A DNA stretch of 64,000 nt from Amaranthus tricolor (GCF_026212465.1 NC_080063.1:312501-376500), one strand, 5' to 3'. Counted from the stretch's first letter, positions 1 through 16,400 are shown. Notes: generated from the sequence alone by a model not told the origin. Program-made: numbers and translations.

Positions 1-890
1 AACAAGGATCAATGTTCAATGACGAATGAACGATGAAGAATGAACAAGGATCAATGATCAATGAAGAATAAACGATGAAGAATGAAAAAGGATCAATGAT
101 CAATGAAGAATGAACGATGAAGAATGCACAAGGATCAATGATCAATAAAGAATGAACGATGAAGAATGAACAAGGATCAATGCTCAATATCGAATGAACG
201 ATGAAGAATGAACAAGGATCAATGATGAATGACGAATGAACGATGAAGAATGAACAAGGATCAATGATAATTGAAGAATGAACGATGAAGAATGAACAAG
301 GATCAATGGTAAATGACGAATGAACGATGAAGAATGAACAAGGATCAATGATCGATGAAGAATGAACAAGGATCAATGAACGATGAAGAATGAACAAGGA
401 TCAATGATCAATGAAGAATGAACGATGAAGAATGAACAAGGATCAATGCTCAAGGACGAATGAACGATGAAGAATGAACAAGGATCAATGATAAATGAAG
501 AATGAACGATGAAGAATAAACAAGGATCAATGCTCAATGAAGAATGAACGATGAAGAATGAACAAGGATCAATGCTCAATATCGAATGAACGATGAAGAA
601 TGAACAAGGATCAATGATCAATGAAGAATGAACGATGAAGAATGAACAAGGATCAATGATCAATGAAGAATGAACGATGAAGAATGAACAAGAATCAATG
701 ATAATTGAAGAATGAACGATGAAGAATGAACAAGGATCAATGATCAATGAAGAATGAACGATGAAGAATGAACAAGGATCAATGCTCAATATCGAATGAA
801 CGATGAAGAATGGACAAGGATCAATGATCAATGAAGGATGAACGATGAAGAATGAACAAGGATCAATGATCAATGAAGAATGAACAAGGA
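1..890. repeat. Segment repeated at 7621 and 60487
   Basis: The sequence starting AACAAGGATCAATGTTC at position 1 recurs at 7621 and 60487. It carries an unusual run of variants in the same order: a B subunit with TTC, units with AAAAAGG, CACAAGG, ATGATGAATGACG, ATAATTGAAG, GGTAAATGACG, then a unit lacking B. The match to 7621 continues for about 890 bp with a few substitutions; the match to 60487 holds for about 720 bp. The 7,620-bp offset is 545 x 14 minus 10, as expected for two intervening 9-bp subunits. Confidence 0.85.
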
Positions 891-1141
891 TCAATGATCA
901 ATGAACAATGAACGATGAAGAATAAACAAGGATCAATGATCAATGAAGAATGAACGATGAAGAATGAACAAGGATCAATGCTCAATATCGAATGAACGAT
1001 GAAGAATGAACAAGGATCAATGATCAATGAAGAATGAACGATGAAGAATGAACAAGGATTAATGGTCAATGACGAATGAACGATGAAGAATGAACAAGGA
1101 TCAATGATCGTTGAAGAATGAACAAGGATCAATGATCAATT

Positions 1142-4100
1142 ACGAATGAACGATGAAGAATGAACAAGGATCAATGATCAATGAAGAATGAACAAGGAGT
1201 AATGGTCAATGACGAATGAACGATGAAGAATGAACAAGGATCAATGATCTATGACGAATGAACGATGAAGAATGAACAAGGATCAATGATCAATGAAGAA
1301 TGAACGATGAAGAATGAACAAGGATCAATGATCAATGAAGAATGAACGATGAAGAATGAACAAGGATCAATGATCAATGACGAATGATCGATGAAGAATG
1401 AATAAGGATCAATAATCAATGAAGAATGAACGATGAAGAATGAACAAGGATCAATGCTCAATATCGAATGAACGATGAAGAATGAACAAGGATCAATGAT
1501 CAATGAAGAATGAACGATGAAGAATAAACAAGGATCAATGATCAATGAAGAATGAACAAGGATCAATGCTCAATATCGAATGAACGATGAAGAATGAACA
1601 AGGATCAATGCTCAATGACGAATGAACGATGAAGAATGAACAAGGATCAATGATCAATGAAGAATGAACGATGAAGAATGAACAAGGATCAATGATCAAT
1701 GAAGAATGAACGATGAAGAATGAACAAGGATCAATGGTCAATGACGAATGAACGATGAAGAATGAACAAGGATCAATGATCAATGAAGAATGAACGATGA
1801 AGAATGAACAAGGATCAATGCTCAATATCGAATGAACGATGAAGAATGGACAAGGATCAATGATCAATGAAGAATGAACGATGAAGAATGAAAAAGGATC
1901 AACGATCAATGAAGAATGAACAAGGAACAATGATCAATGAACAATGAACGATGAAGAATAAACAAGGATCAATGATCAATGAAGAATGAACGATGAAGAA
2001 TGAACAAGGATCAATGCTCAATATCGAATGAACGATGAAGAATGAACAAGGATCAATGATCAATGAAGAATGAACGATGAATAATGAACAAGGATCAATG
2101 CCCAATGACGAATGAACGATGAAGAATGAACAAGGATCAATGATCAATGAAGAATGATCTTCATGAACAAGGATCAATGATCAATGAAGAATGAACGATG
2201 AAGAATGAACAAGGATCAATGGTCAATGACGAATGAACGATGAAGAATGAACAAGGATCAATGATCGATAAAGAATGAACAAGGATCAATGATCAATGAA
2301 GAATGAACGATGAAGAATGAACAAGGATCAATGGTCAATGACGAATGAACGATGAAGAATGTACAAAGATCAATGATCAAAGAAGAATGAACGATGAAGA
2401 ATGAACAAGGATCAATGATCAATGATGAATGAACGATGAACAATGAACAAGGATCAATGATCCATGAAGAATGAACAAGGATCAATGATCAATGATGAAT
2501 GAACGATTAACAATGAACAAGGATCAATGATCAATTAAGAATGAACGATGAAGAATGAACAAGGATCAATGCTCAATGACGAATAAACGATGAAGAATGA
2601 ACAAGGATCAATGATCAATGAAGAATAAACGATGAAGAATGAACAAGGATCAATGATCAATGAAGAATGAACGATGAAGATTGAACAAGGATCAATGGTC
2701 AATGACGAATGAACGATGAAGAATGAACAAGGATCAATGATCAATGAAGAATGAACGATGAAGAATGAACAAGGATCAATGATCAATGAAGAATGAACAA
2801 GGATCAATGATCAATGACGAATGAACGATGAACAATGAACAAGGATCAATGCTCAATGAAGAATGAACGATAAAGAATGAACAAGGATCAATGCTCAATG
2901 ACGAATGAACGATGAAGAATGAACAAGGATCAATGATCAATGAAGAATGAACGATGAAGAATGAACAAGGATCAATGATCAATGAAGAATGAACGATGAA
3001 GAATGAACAAGGATCAATGGTCAATGACGAATGAACGATGAAGAATGAACAAGGATCAATGATCAATGAAGAATGAACGATGAAGAATGAACAAGGATCA
3101 ATGCTCAATATCGAATGAACGATGAAGAATGGACAAGGATCAATGATCAATGAAGGATGAACGATGAAGAATGAACAAGGATCAATGATCAATGAAGAAT
3201 GAACAAGGATCAATGATCAATGAACAATGAACGATGAAGAATAAACAAGGATCAATGATCAATGAAGAATGAACGATGAAGAATGAACAAGGATCAATGC
3301 TCAATATCGAATGAACGATGAAGAATGAACAAGGATCAATGATCAATGAAGAATGAACGATGAAGAATGAACAAGGATCAATGATCAATGAAGAATGAAC
3401 GATGAAGAATGAACAAGGATCAATGCTCAATGAAGAATGAACGATGAAGAATGAATAAGGATCAATGATGAATGACGAATGAACGATGAAGAATGAACAA
3501 GGATCAATGATCAATGAAGAATGAACGATGAACAATGAACAAGGATCAATGATAAATGAAGAATGAACGATGAACAATGAACAAGGATCAATGATCAATG
3601 AAGAATGAACGATGAAGAATGAACAAGGATCAATGCTCAATGACGAATGAACGATGAAGAATGAACAAGGATCAATGATCAATGAAGAATGAACGATGAA
3701 GAATGAACAAGGATCAATGATCAATGAAGAATGAACGATGAAGAATGAACAAGGATCAATGATCAATTAAGAATGAACGATGAAGAATGAACAAGGATCA
3801 ATGATCAATGACGAATGAACGATGAACAATGAACAAGGATCAATGATCAATGAAGAATGAACGATGAAGAATGAATAAGGATCAATGATTAATGAAGAAT
3901 GAACGATGAAGAATGAACAAGGATCAATGTTCAATGACGAATGAACGATGAAGAATGAACAAGGATCAATGATCAATGAAGAATGAACAAGGAGTAATGG
4001 TCAATGACGAATGAACGATGAAGAATGAACAAGGATCAATGATCTATGACGAATGAACGATGAAGAATGAACAAGGATCAATGATCAATGAAGAATGAAC

Positions 4101-6780
4101 GATGAAGAATGAACAAGGATCAATGATCAATGAAGAATGAACGATGAAGAATGAACAAGGATCAATGATCAATGACGAATGATCGATGAAGAATGAATAA
4201 GGATCAATAATCAATGAAGAATGAACGATGAAGAATGAACAAGGATCAATGCTCAATATCGAATGAACGATGAAGAATGAACAAGGATCAATGATCAATG
4301 AAGAATGAACGATGAAGAATAAACAAGGATCAATGATCAATGAAGAATGAACAAGGATCAATGCTCAATATCGAATGAACGATGAAGAATGAACAAGGAT
4401 CAATGCTCAATGACGAATGAACGATGAAGAATGAACAAGGATCAATGATCAATGAAGAATGAACGATGAAGAATGAACAAGGATCAATGATCAATGAAGA
4501 ATGAACGATGAAGAATGAACAAGGATCAATGGTCAATGACGAATGAACGATGAAGAATGAACAAGGATCAATGATCAATGAAGAATGAACGATGAAGAAT
4601 GAACAAGGATCAATGCTCAATATCGAATGAACGATGAAGAATGGACAAGGATCAATGATCAATGAAGAATGAACGATGAAGAATGAAAAAGGATCAACGA
4701 TCAATGAAGAATGAACAAGGAACAATGATCAATGAACAATGAACGATGAAGAATAAACAAGGATCAATGATCAATGAAGAATGAACGATGAAGAATGAAC
4801 AAGGATCAATGCTCAATATCGAATGAACGATGAAGAATGAACAAGGATCAATGATCAATGAAGAATGAACGATGAATAATGAACAAGGATCAATGCCCAA
4901 TGACGAATGAACGATGAAGAATGAACAAGGATCAATGATCAATGAAGAATGATCTTCATGAACAAGGATCAATGATCAATGAAGAATGAACGATGAAGAA
5001 TGAACAAGGATCAATGGTCAATGACGAATGAACGATGAAGAATGAACAAGGATCAATGATCGATAAAGAATGAACAAGGATCAATGATCAATGAAGAATG
5101 AACGATGAAGAATGAACAAGGATCAATGGTCAATGACGAATGAACGATGAAGAATGTACAAAGATCAATGATCAAAGAAGAATGAACGATGAAGAATGAA
5201 CAAGGATCAATGATCAATGATGAATGAACGATGAACAATGAACAAGGATCAATGATCCATGAAGAATGAACAAGGATCAATGATCAATGATGAATGAACG
5301 ATTAACAATGAACAAGGATCAATGATCAATTAAGAATGAACGATGAAGAATGAACAAGGATCAATGCTCAATGACGAATAAACGATGAAGAATGAACAAG
5401 GATCAATGATCAATGAAGAATAAACGATGAAGAATGAACAAGGATCAATGATCAATGAAGAATGAACGATGAAGATTGAACAAGGATCAATGGTCAATGA
5501 CGAATGAACGATGAAGAATGAACAAGGATCAATGATCAATGAAGAATGAACGATGAAGAATGAACAAGGATCAATGATCAATGAAGAATGAACAAGGATC
5601 AATGATCAATGACGAATGAACGATGAACAATGAACAAGGATCAATGCTCAATGAAGAATGAACGATAAAGAATGAACAAGGATCAATGCTCAATGACGAA
5701 TGAACGATGAAGAATGAACAAGGATCAATGATCAATGAAGAATGAACGATGAAGAATGAACAAGGATCAATGATCAATGAAGAATGAACGATGAAGAATG
5801 AACAAGGATCAATGGTCAATGACGAATGAACGATGAAGAATGAACAAGGATCAATGATCAATGAAGAATGAACGATGAAGAATGAACAAGGATCAATGCT
5901 CAATATCGAATGAACGATGAAGAATGGACAAGGATCAATGATCAATGAAGGATGAACGATGAAGAATGAACAAGGATCAATGATCAATGAAGAATGAACA
6001 AGGATCAATGATCAATGAACAATGAACGATGAAGAATAAACAAGGATCAATGATCAATGAAGAATGAACGATGAAGAATGAACAAGGATCAATGCTCAAT
6101 ATCGAATGAACGATGAAGAATGAACAAGGATCAATGATCAATGAAGAATGAACGATGAAGAATGAACAAGGATCAATGATCAATGAAGAATGAACGATGA
6201 AGAATGAACAAGGATCAATGCTCAATGAAGAATGAACGATGAAGAATGAATAAGGATCAATGATGAATGACGAATGAACGATGAAGAATGAACAAGGATC
6301 AATGATCAATGAAGAATGAACGATGAACAATGAACAAGGATCAATGATCAATGAAGAATGAACGATGAACAATGAACAAGGATCAATGATCAATGAAGAA
6401 TGAACGATGAAGAATGAACAAGGATCAATGCTCAATGACGAATGAACGATGAAGAATGAACAAGGATCAATGATCAATGAAGAATGAACGATGAAGAATG
6501 AACAAGGATCAATGATCAATGAAGAATGAACGATGAAGAATGAACAAGGATCAATGATCAATTAAGAATGAACGATGAAGAATGAACAAGGATCAATGAT
6601 CAATGACGAATGAACGATGAACAATGAACAAGGATCAATGATCAATGAAGAATGAACGATGAAGAATGAATAAGGATCAATGATTAATGAAGAATGAACG
6701 ATGAAGAATGAACAAGGATCAATGTTCAATGACGAATGAACGATGAAGAATGAACAAGGATCAATGATCAATGAAGAATG
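1142..6780. repeat. 2,795-bp tandem higher-order duplication
   Basis: About 1142-3936 is repeated as about 3937-6780 at a constant offset of 2,795 bp, visible through matching private variants: AACAAGGAGTAATGG at 1191 and 3986, the hairpin unit at 2147 and 4942, and matching subunit orders throughout. Very few differences are visible; one is ATAAATG near 3550 against ATCAATG near 6345. The exact junction is ambiguous over about 50 bp because the flanks are repetitive. 2,795 equals 200 x 14 minus 5, explained by one 9-bp truncated subunit per copy. The near identity implies a recent duplication or recent homogenisation. Confidence 0.9.
2147..2164. repeat. Hairpin-forming 9-bp truncated subunit, first of 11 copies
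   Basis: Here subunit C is replaced by ATCTTCATG (9 bp), giving ATGAAGAATGATCTTCAT: a perfect 7-bp inverted repeat around a 4-base loop. It is the only recurrent break of the 14-bp register. Further copies: 4942-4959, 11978-11995, 36585-36602, 38680-38697, 41027-41044, 43528-43545, 47303-47320, 49510-49527, 57351-57368, 58214-58231. All share the upstream context GATGAATAATG, then ATGCCCAATGACG, so they descend from one event and spread by block duplication. None occurs between 12.0 and 36.5 kb or after 58.3 kb. Confidence 0.9.
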
Positions 6781-7471
6781 AACGATGAAGAATGAACAAG
6801 GATCAATGCTCAATATCGAATGAACGATGAAGAATGGACAAGGATCAATGATCAATGAAGGATGAACGATGAAGAATGAACAAGGATCAATGATCAATGA
6901 AGAATGAACAAGGATCAATGATCAATGAACAATGAACGATGAAGAATAAACAAGGATCAATGATCAATGAAGAATGAACGATGAAGAATGAACAAGGATC
7001 AATGCTCAATATCGAATGAACGATGAAGAATGAACAAGGATCAATGATCAATGAAGAATGAACGATGAAGAATGAACAAGGATCAATGATCAATGAAGAA
7101 TGAACGATGAAGAATGAACAAGGATCAATGATAATTGAAGAATGAACGATGAAGAATGAACAAGGATCAATGATCAATGAAGAATGAACGATGAAGAATG
7201 AACAAGGATCAATGCTCAATATCGAATGAACGATGAAGAATGGACAAGGATCAATGATCAATGAAGGATGAACGATGAAGAATGAACAAGGATCAATGAT
7301 CAATGAAGAATGAACGATGAAGAATGAACAAGGATCAATGCTCAATGACGAATGAACGATGAAGAATGAACAAGGATCAATGATCAATGAAGAATGAACG
7401 ATGAAGAATGAACAAGGATCAATGATCAATGAAGAATGAACGATGAAGAATGAACAAGGATCAATGATCAA
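5652..7471. repeat. 910-bp tandem duplication (partly diverged)
   Basis: Blocks at about 5652-6561 and 6562-7471 share their start and end variants at an offset of 910 bp (65 x 14); both end in a subunit ATCAATTAAGAATG. Their interiors differ: the second contains extra CTCAATATCG and ATAATTG variants. The corresponding place in the right-hand domain (60338 onwards) has only one copy, so either this copy was gained on the left or one was lost on the right. Confidence 0.7.
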
Positions 7472-10400
7472 TTAAGAATGAACGATGAAGAATGAACAAG
7501 GATCAATGATCAATGACGAATGAACGATGAACAATGAACAAGGATCAATGATCAATGAAGAATGAACGATGAAGAATGAATAAGGATCAATGATTAATGA
7601 AGAATGAATGATGAAGAATGAACAAGGATCAATGTTCAATGACGAATGAACGATGAAGAATGAACAAGGATCAATGATCAATGAAGAATAAACGATGAAG
7701 AATGAAAAAGGATCAATGATCAATGAAGAATGAACGATGAAGAATGCACAAGGATCAATGATCAATAAAGAATGAACGATGAAGAATGAACAAGGATCAA
7801 TGCTCAATATCGAATGAACGATGAAGAATGAACAAGGATCAATGATGAATGACGAATGAACGATGAAGAATGAACAAGGATCAATGATAATTGAAGAATG
7901 AACGATGAAGAATGAACAAGGATCAATGGTAAATGACGAATGAACGATGAAGAATGAACAAGGATCAATGATCGATGAAGAATGAACAAGGATCAATGAA
8001 CGATGAAGAATGAACAAAGATCAATGATCAATGAAGAATGAACGATGAAGAATGAACAAGGATCAATGCTCAAGGACGAATGAACGATGAAGAATGAACA
8101 AGGATCAATGATAAATGAAGAATGAACGATGAAGAATAAACAAGGATCAATGCTCAATGAAGAATGAACGATGAAGAATGAACAAGGATCAATGCTCAAT
8201 ATCGAATGAACGATGAAGAATGAACAAGGATCAATGATCAATGAAGAATGAACGATGAAGAATGAACAAGGATCAATGATCAATGAAGAATGAACGATGA
8301 AGAATGAACAAGGATCAATGATAATTGAAGAATGAACGATGAAGAATGAACAAGGATCAATGATCAATGAAGAATGAACGATGAAGAATGAACAAGGATC
8401 AATGCTCAATATCGAATGAACGATGAAGAATGGACAAGGATCAATGATCAATGAAGGATGAACGATGAAGAATGAACAAGGATCAATGATCAATGAAGAA
8501 TGAACAAGGATCAATGATCAATGAACAATGAACGATGAAGAATAAACAAGGATCAATGATCAATGAAGAATGAACGATGAAGAATGAACAAGGATCAATG
8601 CTCAATATCGAATGAACGATGAAGAATGAACAAGGATCAAAGATCAATGAAGAATGAACGATGAAGAATGAACAAGGATCAATGATCAATGAAGAATGAA
8701 CGATGAAGAATGAACAAGGATCAATACTCAATGAAGAATGAACGATGAAGAATGAATAAGGATCAATGATGAATGACGAATGAACGATGAAGAATGAACA
8801 AGGATCAATGATCAATGAAGAATGAACGATGAACAATGAACAAGGATCAATGATCAATGAAGAATGAACGATGAACAATGAACAAGGATCAATGATCAAT
8901 GAAGAATGAACGATGAAGAATGAACAAGGATCAATGCTCAATGACGAATGAACGATGAAGAATGAACAAGGATCAATGATCAATGAAGAATGAACGATGA
9001 AGAATGAACAAGGATCAATGATCAATGAAGAATGAACGATGAAGAATGAACAAGGATCAATGATCAATTAAGAATGAACGATGAAGAATGAACAAGGATC
9101 AATGATCAATGACGAATGAACGATGAACAATGAACAAGGATCAATGATCAATGAAGAATGAACGATGAAGAATGAATAAGGATCAATGATTAATGAAGAA
9201 TGAACGATGAAGAATGAACAAGGATCAATGTTCAATGACGAATGAACGATGAAGAATGAACAAGGATCAATGATGAATGACGAATGAACGATGAAGAATG
9301 AACAAGGATCAATGATAATTGAAGAATGAACGATGAAGAATGAACAAGGATCAATGGTCAATGACGAATGAACGATGAAGAATGAACAAGGATCAATGAT
9401 CGATGAAGAATGAACAAGGATCAATGAACGATGAAGATTAAACAAGGATCAATGATCAATGAAGAATGAACGATGAAGAATGAACAAGGATCAATGCTCA
9501 AGGACGAATGAACGATGAAGAATGAACAAGGATCAATGATAAATGAAGAATGAAAGATGAAGAATAAACAAGGATCAATGCTCAATGACGAATGAACGAT
9601 GAAGAATGAACAAGGATCAATGATCAATGAAGAATGAACGATGAAGAATGAATAAAGATCAATGATGAATGACGAATGAACGATGAAGAATGAACAAGGA
9701 TCAATGATCAATGAAGAATAAACGATGAAGAATGAACAAGCATTAATGGTCAATGACGAATGAACGATGAAGAATGAACAAGGATCAATGATCAATGAAG
9801 AATGAACGATGAAAATGAACAAGGATCAATGGTCAATGACGAATGAACGATGAAGAATGAACATGGATCAATGATCAATGAAGAATGAACAAGGATCAAT
9901 GCTCAATGACGAATGAACGATGAAGAATGAATAAGGATCAATGATCAATGAAGAATGAACGATGAAGAATGAACAAGGATCAATGATCAATGAAGAATGA
10001 ACAAGGATCAATGATCAATGAACAATGAACGATGAATAATGAACAAAGATCAATGATCAATGAAGAATGAATGATGAAGAATGAACAAGGATTAATGGTC
10101 AATGACGAATGAACGATGAAGAATGAACAAGGATCAATGATCAATGACGAATGAACGATGAAGAATGAACAAGGATCAATGATCAATGAAGAATGAACGA
10201 TGAAGAATAAACAAGGATCAATGATCAATGAAGAATGAACGATGAAGAATGAACAAGGATTAATGGTCAATGACGAATGAACGATGAAGAATGAACAAGG
10301 ATCAATGATCAATATCGAATGAACGATGAAGAATGAACAAGGATCAATGATCAATGAAGAATCAACGATAAAGAATGAACAAGGATCAATAATCAATGAA

Positions 10401-13400
10401 GAATGAACGACGAAGAATGAATAAGGATCAATGATCAATGACGAATGAACGATGAAGAATGAACAAGGATTAATGATCAATGACGAATGAACGATGAAGA
10501 ATGAACAAGGATTAATGATCAATGAAGAATGAACGATGAAGAATGAACAAGGATTAATGGTCAATGACGAATGAACGATGAAGAACGAACAAGGAACAAT
10601 GATCAATGACGAATGAACGATGAAGAATGAACATGGATCAATGATCAATGAAGAATGAACGATGAAGAATGAACAAAGATCAATGATCAATGACGAATGA
10701 ACGATGAAGAATGAACAAGGATCAATGATCAATGAAGAATCAACGATGAAGAATGAACAAGGATCAATGATCTATGAAGAATGAACGATGAAGAATGAAT
10801 AACGATCAATAATCAATGACGAATGAACGATGAAGAATGAACAAGGATCAATGATCAATGAAGAATGAACGATGAAGAATGAACAAGGATTAATGGTCAA
10901 TGACGAATGAACGATGAAGAATGAACAAGGATCAATGATCGTTGAAGAATGAACAAGGATCAATGATCAATTACGAATGAACGATGAAGAATGAACAAGG
11001 ATCAATGATCAATGAAGAATGAACAAGGAGTAATGGTCAATGACGAATGAACGATGAAGAATGAACAAGGATCAATGATCTATGACGAATGAACGATGAA
11101 GAATGAACAAGGATCAATGATCAATGAAGAATGAACGATGAAGAATGAACAAGGATCAATGATCAATGAAGAATGAACGATGAAGAATGAACAAGGATCA
11201 ATGATCAATGAAGAATGAACGATAAAGAATGAACGATGAAGAATGAACAAGGATTAATGATCAAAGAAGAATGAACGATGAAGAATGAACAGGGATCAAT
11301 GATCAATGAAGAATGAACGATGAAGAATGAACAAGGATCAATGATCAATGAAGAATGAACGATGAAGAATGAACAAGGATCAATGATCAATGAAGAATGA
11401 ACGATGAAGAATGAACAAGGATTAATGGTCAATGACGAATGAACAATGAAGAATGAACAAGGATCAATGATCAAAGAAGAATGAACGATGAAGAATGAAC
11501 AAGGATCAATGATCAATGAATAATGAACGATGAAGAATGAACAAGGATCAATGATCAATGAAGAATGAACGATGAAGAATGAACAAGGATCAATGATCAA
11601 TTAAGAATGAACGATGAAGAATGAACAAGGATCAATGATCAATGATGAATGAACGATGAAGAACGAACAAGGATCAATGATCAATGAAGAATGAACGATG
11701 AATAATGAACAAGGATCAATGATCAATGAAGAATGAACGATGAAGAATGAACAAGGGTCAATGGTCAATGAAGAATGAACGATGAAGAATGAACAAGGAT
11801 CAATGATCAATGAAGAATGAACGATGAAGAATGAACAAGGATCAATGGTAAATGACGAATGAACAATGAAGAATGAACAAGGATCAATGATCAATGAAGA
11901 ATGAACGATGAATAATGAACAAGGATCAATGCCCAATGACGAATGAACGATGAAGAATGAACAAGGATCAATGATCAATGAAGAATGATCTTCATGAACA
12001 AGGATCAATGATCAATGAAGAATGAACGATGAAGAATGAACAAGGATCAATGGTCAATGAAGAATGAACAAGGATCAATGATCAATGAAGAATGAACGAT
12101 GAAGAATGAACAAGGATCAATGATCAATGAAGAATGAACGATGAAGAATGAACAAGGATCAATGCTCAATATCGAATGAACGATGAAGAATGAACAAGGA
12201 TCAATGATCAATGAAGAATTAACGATGAAGAATGAACAAGGATCAATGATCAATGAAGAATGAACGATGAAGAATGAACAAGGATCAATGCTCAATGAAG
12301 AATGAACGATGAAGAATGAACAAGGATCAATGATCAATGAAGAATGAACGATGAAGAATGAAAAAGGATCAATGATCAATGAAGAATGAACAAGGATCAA
12401 TGACCAATGAAGAATGAACGATGAAGAATGAACAAGGATCAATGATCAATGAAGAATGAACGATGAAGAATGAACAAGGATCAATGCTCAATATCGAATG
12501 AACGATGAAGAATGAACAAGGATCATTGATCAATGAAGAATGAACGATGAAGAATGAACAAGGATCAATGCTCAATGAAGAATGAACGATGAAGAATGAA
12601 CATGGATCAATGCTCAATGACGAATGTACGATGAAGAATGAACAAGGATCAATGATCGATGAAGAATGAACAAGGATCAATGATCAATGAAGAATGAACG
12701 ATGAAGAATAAACAAGGATCAATGGCCAATGACGAATGAACGATGAAGAATGAACAAAGATCAATGATCAAAGAAGAATGAACGATGAAGAATGAACAAG
12801 GATTAATGGTCAATTACGAATGAACGATGAAGAATGAACAAGGATCAATGATCAAAGAAGAATGAACGATGAAGAATGAACAAGGATCAATGATCAATGA
12901 AGAATGAACAAGGATCAATGCTCAATATCGAATGAACGATGAAGAATGAACAAGGATCAATGCTCAATGACGAATGAACGATGAAGAATGAACAAGGATC
13001 AATGATCAATGAAGAATGAACGATGAAGAATGAACAAGGATCAATGATCAATGAAGAATGAACGATGAAGAATGAACAAGGATCAATCGTCAATGATGAA
13101 TGAACGATGAAGAATGAACAAGGATCAATGATCAATGAAGAATGAACGATGAAGAATGAACAAGGATCAATGCTCAATATCGAATGAACGATGAAGAATG
13201 GACAAGGATCAATGATCAATGAAGAATGAAAAAGGATCAATGATCAATGAAGAATGAACAAGGATCAATGATCAATGAACAATGAACGATGAAGAATAAA
13301 CAAGGATCAATGATCAATGAAGAATGAACGATGAAGAATGAACAAAGATCAATGCTCAATATCGAATGAACGATGAAGAATGAACAAGGATCAATGATCA

Positions 13401-16400
13401 ATGAAGAAGGAACGATGAAGAATGAACAAGGATCAATGATCAATGAAGAATGAACGATGAAGAATGAACAAGGATCAATGCTCAATGAAGAATGAACGAT
13501 GAAGAATGAAAAAGGATCAATGATCAATAAAGAATGAACGATGAAGAATGAACAAGGATCAATGATCAATGAAGAATGAACGATGAAGAATGAACAAGGA
13601 TCAATGGTCAATGACGAATGAACGATGAAGAATGAACAAGGATCAATGATCAATGAAGAATGAACGATGAAGAATGAACAAGGATCAATGATCAATGAAG
13701 AATGAACAAGGATCAATGCTCAATGACGAATGAACGATGAAGAATGAACAAGGATCAATGATCAATGAAGAATGAACGATGAAGAATGAACAAGGATCAA
13801 TGATCAATGAAGAATGAACGATGAAGAATGAACAAGGATCAATGGTCAATGACGAATGTACGATGAAGAATGAACAAGGATCAATGATCGATGAAGAATG
13901 AACAAGGATCAATGATCAATGAAGAATGAACGATGAAGAATAAACAAGGATCAATGGTCAATGACGAATGAACGATGAAGAATGAACAAAGATCAATGAT
14001 CAAAGAAGAATGAACGATGAAGAATGAACAAGGATTAATGGTCAATTACGAATGAACGATGAAGAATGAACAAGGATCAATGATCAAAGAAGAATGAACG
14101 ATGAAGAATGAACAAGGATCAATGATCAATGAAGAATGAACAAGGATCAATGCTCAATATCGAATGAACGATGAAGAATGAACAAGGATCAATGCTCAAT
14201 GACGAATGAACGATGAAGAATGAACAAGGATCATTGATCAATGAAGAATGAACGATGAAGAATGAACAAGGATCAATGCTCAATATCGAATGAACGATGA
14301 AGAATGAACAAGGATCATTGATCAATGAAGAATGAACGATGAAGAATGAACAAGGATCAATGCTCAATGAAGAATGAACGATGAAGAACGAACAAGGATC
14401 AATGCTCAATGACGAATGTACGAAGAAGAATGAACAAGGATCAATGATCGATGAAGAATGAACAAGGATCAATGATCAATGAAGAATGAACGATGAAGAA
14501 TAAACAAGGATCAATGGCCAATGACGAATGAACGATGAAGAATGAACAAAGATCAATGATCAAAGAAGAATGAACGATGAAGAATGAACAAGGATTAATG
14601 GTCAATTACGAATGAACGATGAAGAATGAACAAGGATCAATGATCAAAGAAGAATGAACGATGAAGAATGAACAAGGATCAATGATCAATGAAGAATGAA
14701 CAAGGATCAATGCTCAATATCGAATGAACGATGAAGAATGAACAAGGATCAATGCTCAATGACGAATGAACGATGAAGAATGAACAAGGATCAATGATCA
14801 ATGAAGAATGAACGATGAAGAATGAACAAGGATCAATGATCAATGAAGAATGAACGATGAAGAATGAACAAGGATCAATGATCAATGAAGAATGAACGAT
14901 GAAGAATGAACAAGGATCAATGCTCAATATCGAATGAACGATGAAGAATGAACAAGGATCAATGATCAATGAAGAATTAACGATGAAGAATGAACAAGGA
15001 TCAATGATCAATTAAGAATGAACGATGAAGAATGAACAAGGATCAATGATCAATGAAGAATGAACGATGAAGAATGAACAAGGATCAATGATCAATTAAG
15101 AATGAACGATGAAGAATGAACAAGGATCAATGATCAATGAAGAATGAACGATGAAGAATGAACAAGGATCAATGATCAATGAAGAATGAACGATGAAGAA
15201 TGAATAAGGATCAATGATGAATGACGAATGAACGATGAAGAATGAACAAGGATCAATGATCAATGAAGAATGAACGATGAAGAATGAATAAGGATCTATG
15301 ATGAATGACGAATGAATGATGAAGAATGAACAAGGATCAATGATCAATGACGAATGTACGATGAAGAATGAACAAGGATCAATGATCGATGAAGAATGAA
15401 CAAGGATCAATGATCAATGAAGAATGAACGATGAAGAATAAACAAGGATCAATGGCCAATGACGAATGAACGATGAAGAATGAACAAAGATCAATGATCA
15501 AAGAAGAATGAACGATGAAGAATGAACAAGGATTAATGGTCAATTACGAATGAACGATGAAGAATGAACAAGGATCAATGATCAAAGAAGAATGAACGAT
15601 GAAGAATGAACAAGGATCAATGATCAATGAAGAATGAACAAGGATCAATGCTCAATATCGAATGAACGATGAAGAATGAACAAGGATCAATGCTCAATGA
15701 CGTATGAACGATGAAGAATGAACAAGGATCAATGGTCAATGAAGAATGAACGATGAAGAATGAACAAGGATCAATGATCAATGAAGAATGAACGATGAAA
15801 AATGAACAAGGATCAATCGTCAATGATGAATGAACGATGAAGAATGAACAAGGATCAATGATCAATGAAGAATGAACGATGAAGAATGAACAAGGATAAA
15901 TGCTCAATATCGAATGAACGATGAAGAATGGACAAGGATCAATGATCAATGAAGAATGAAAAAGGATCAATGATCAATGAAGAATGAACAAGGATCAATG
16001 ATCAATGAACAATGAACGATGAAGAATAAACAAGGATCAATGATCAATGAAGAATGAACGATGAAGAATGAACAAAGATCAATGCTCAATATCGAATGAA
16101 CGATGAAGAATGAACAAGGATCAATGATCAATGAAGAAGGAACGATGAAGAATGAACAAGGATCAATGATCAATGAAGAATGAACGATGAAGAATGAACA
16201 AGGATCAATGCTCAATGAAGAATGAACGATGAAGAATGAAAAAGGATCAATGATCAATGAAGAATGAACGATGAAGAATGAACAAGGATCAATGATCAAT
16301 GAAGAATGAACGATGAAGAATGAACAAGGATCAATGGTCAATGACGAATGAACGATGAAGAATGAACAAGGATCAATGATCAATGAAGAATGAACGATGA

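Noticed and set aside
9805..9817. 1-bp deletion as a sequencing error
   Set aside because: The same 13-bp subunit occurs in the homologous place at 61677-61689 with the same neighbours, so it is an inherited variant. A second type at 63594-63606 has no partner in the window and could still be an error.
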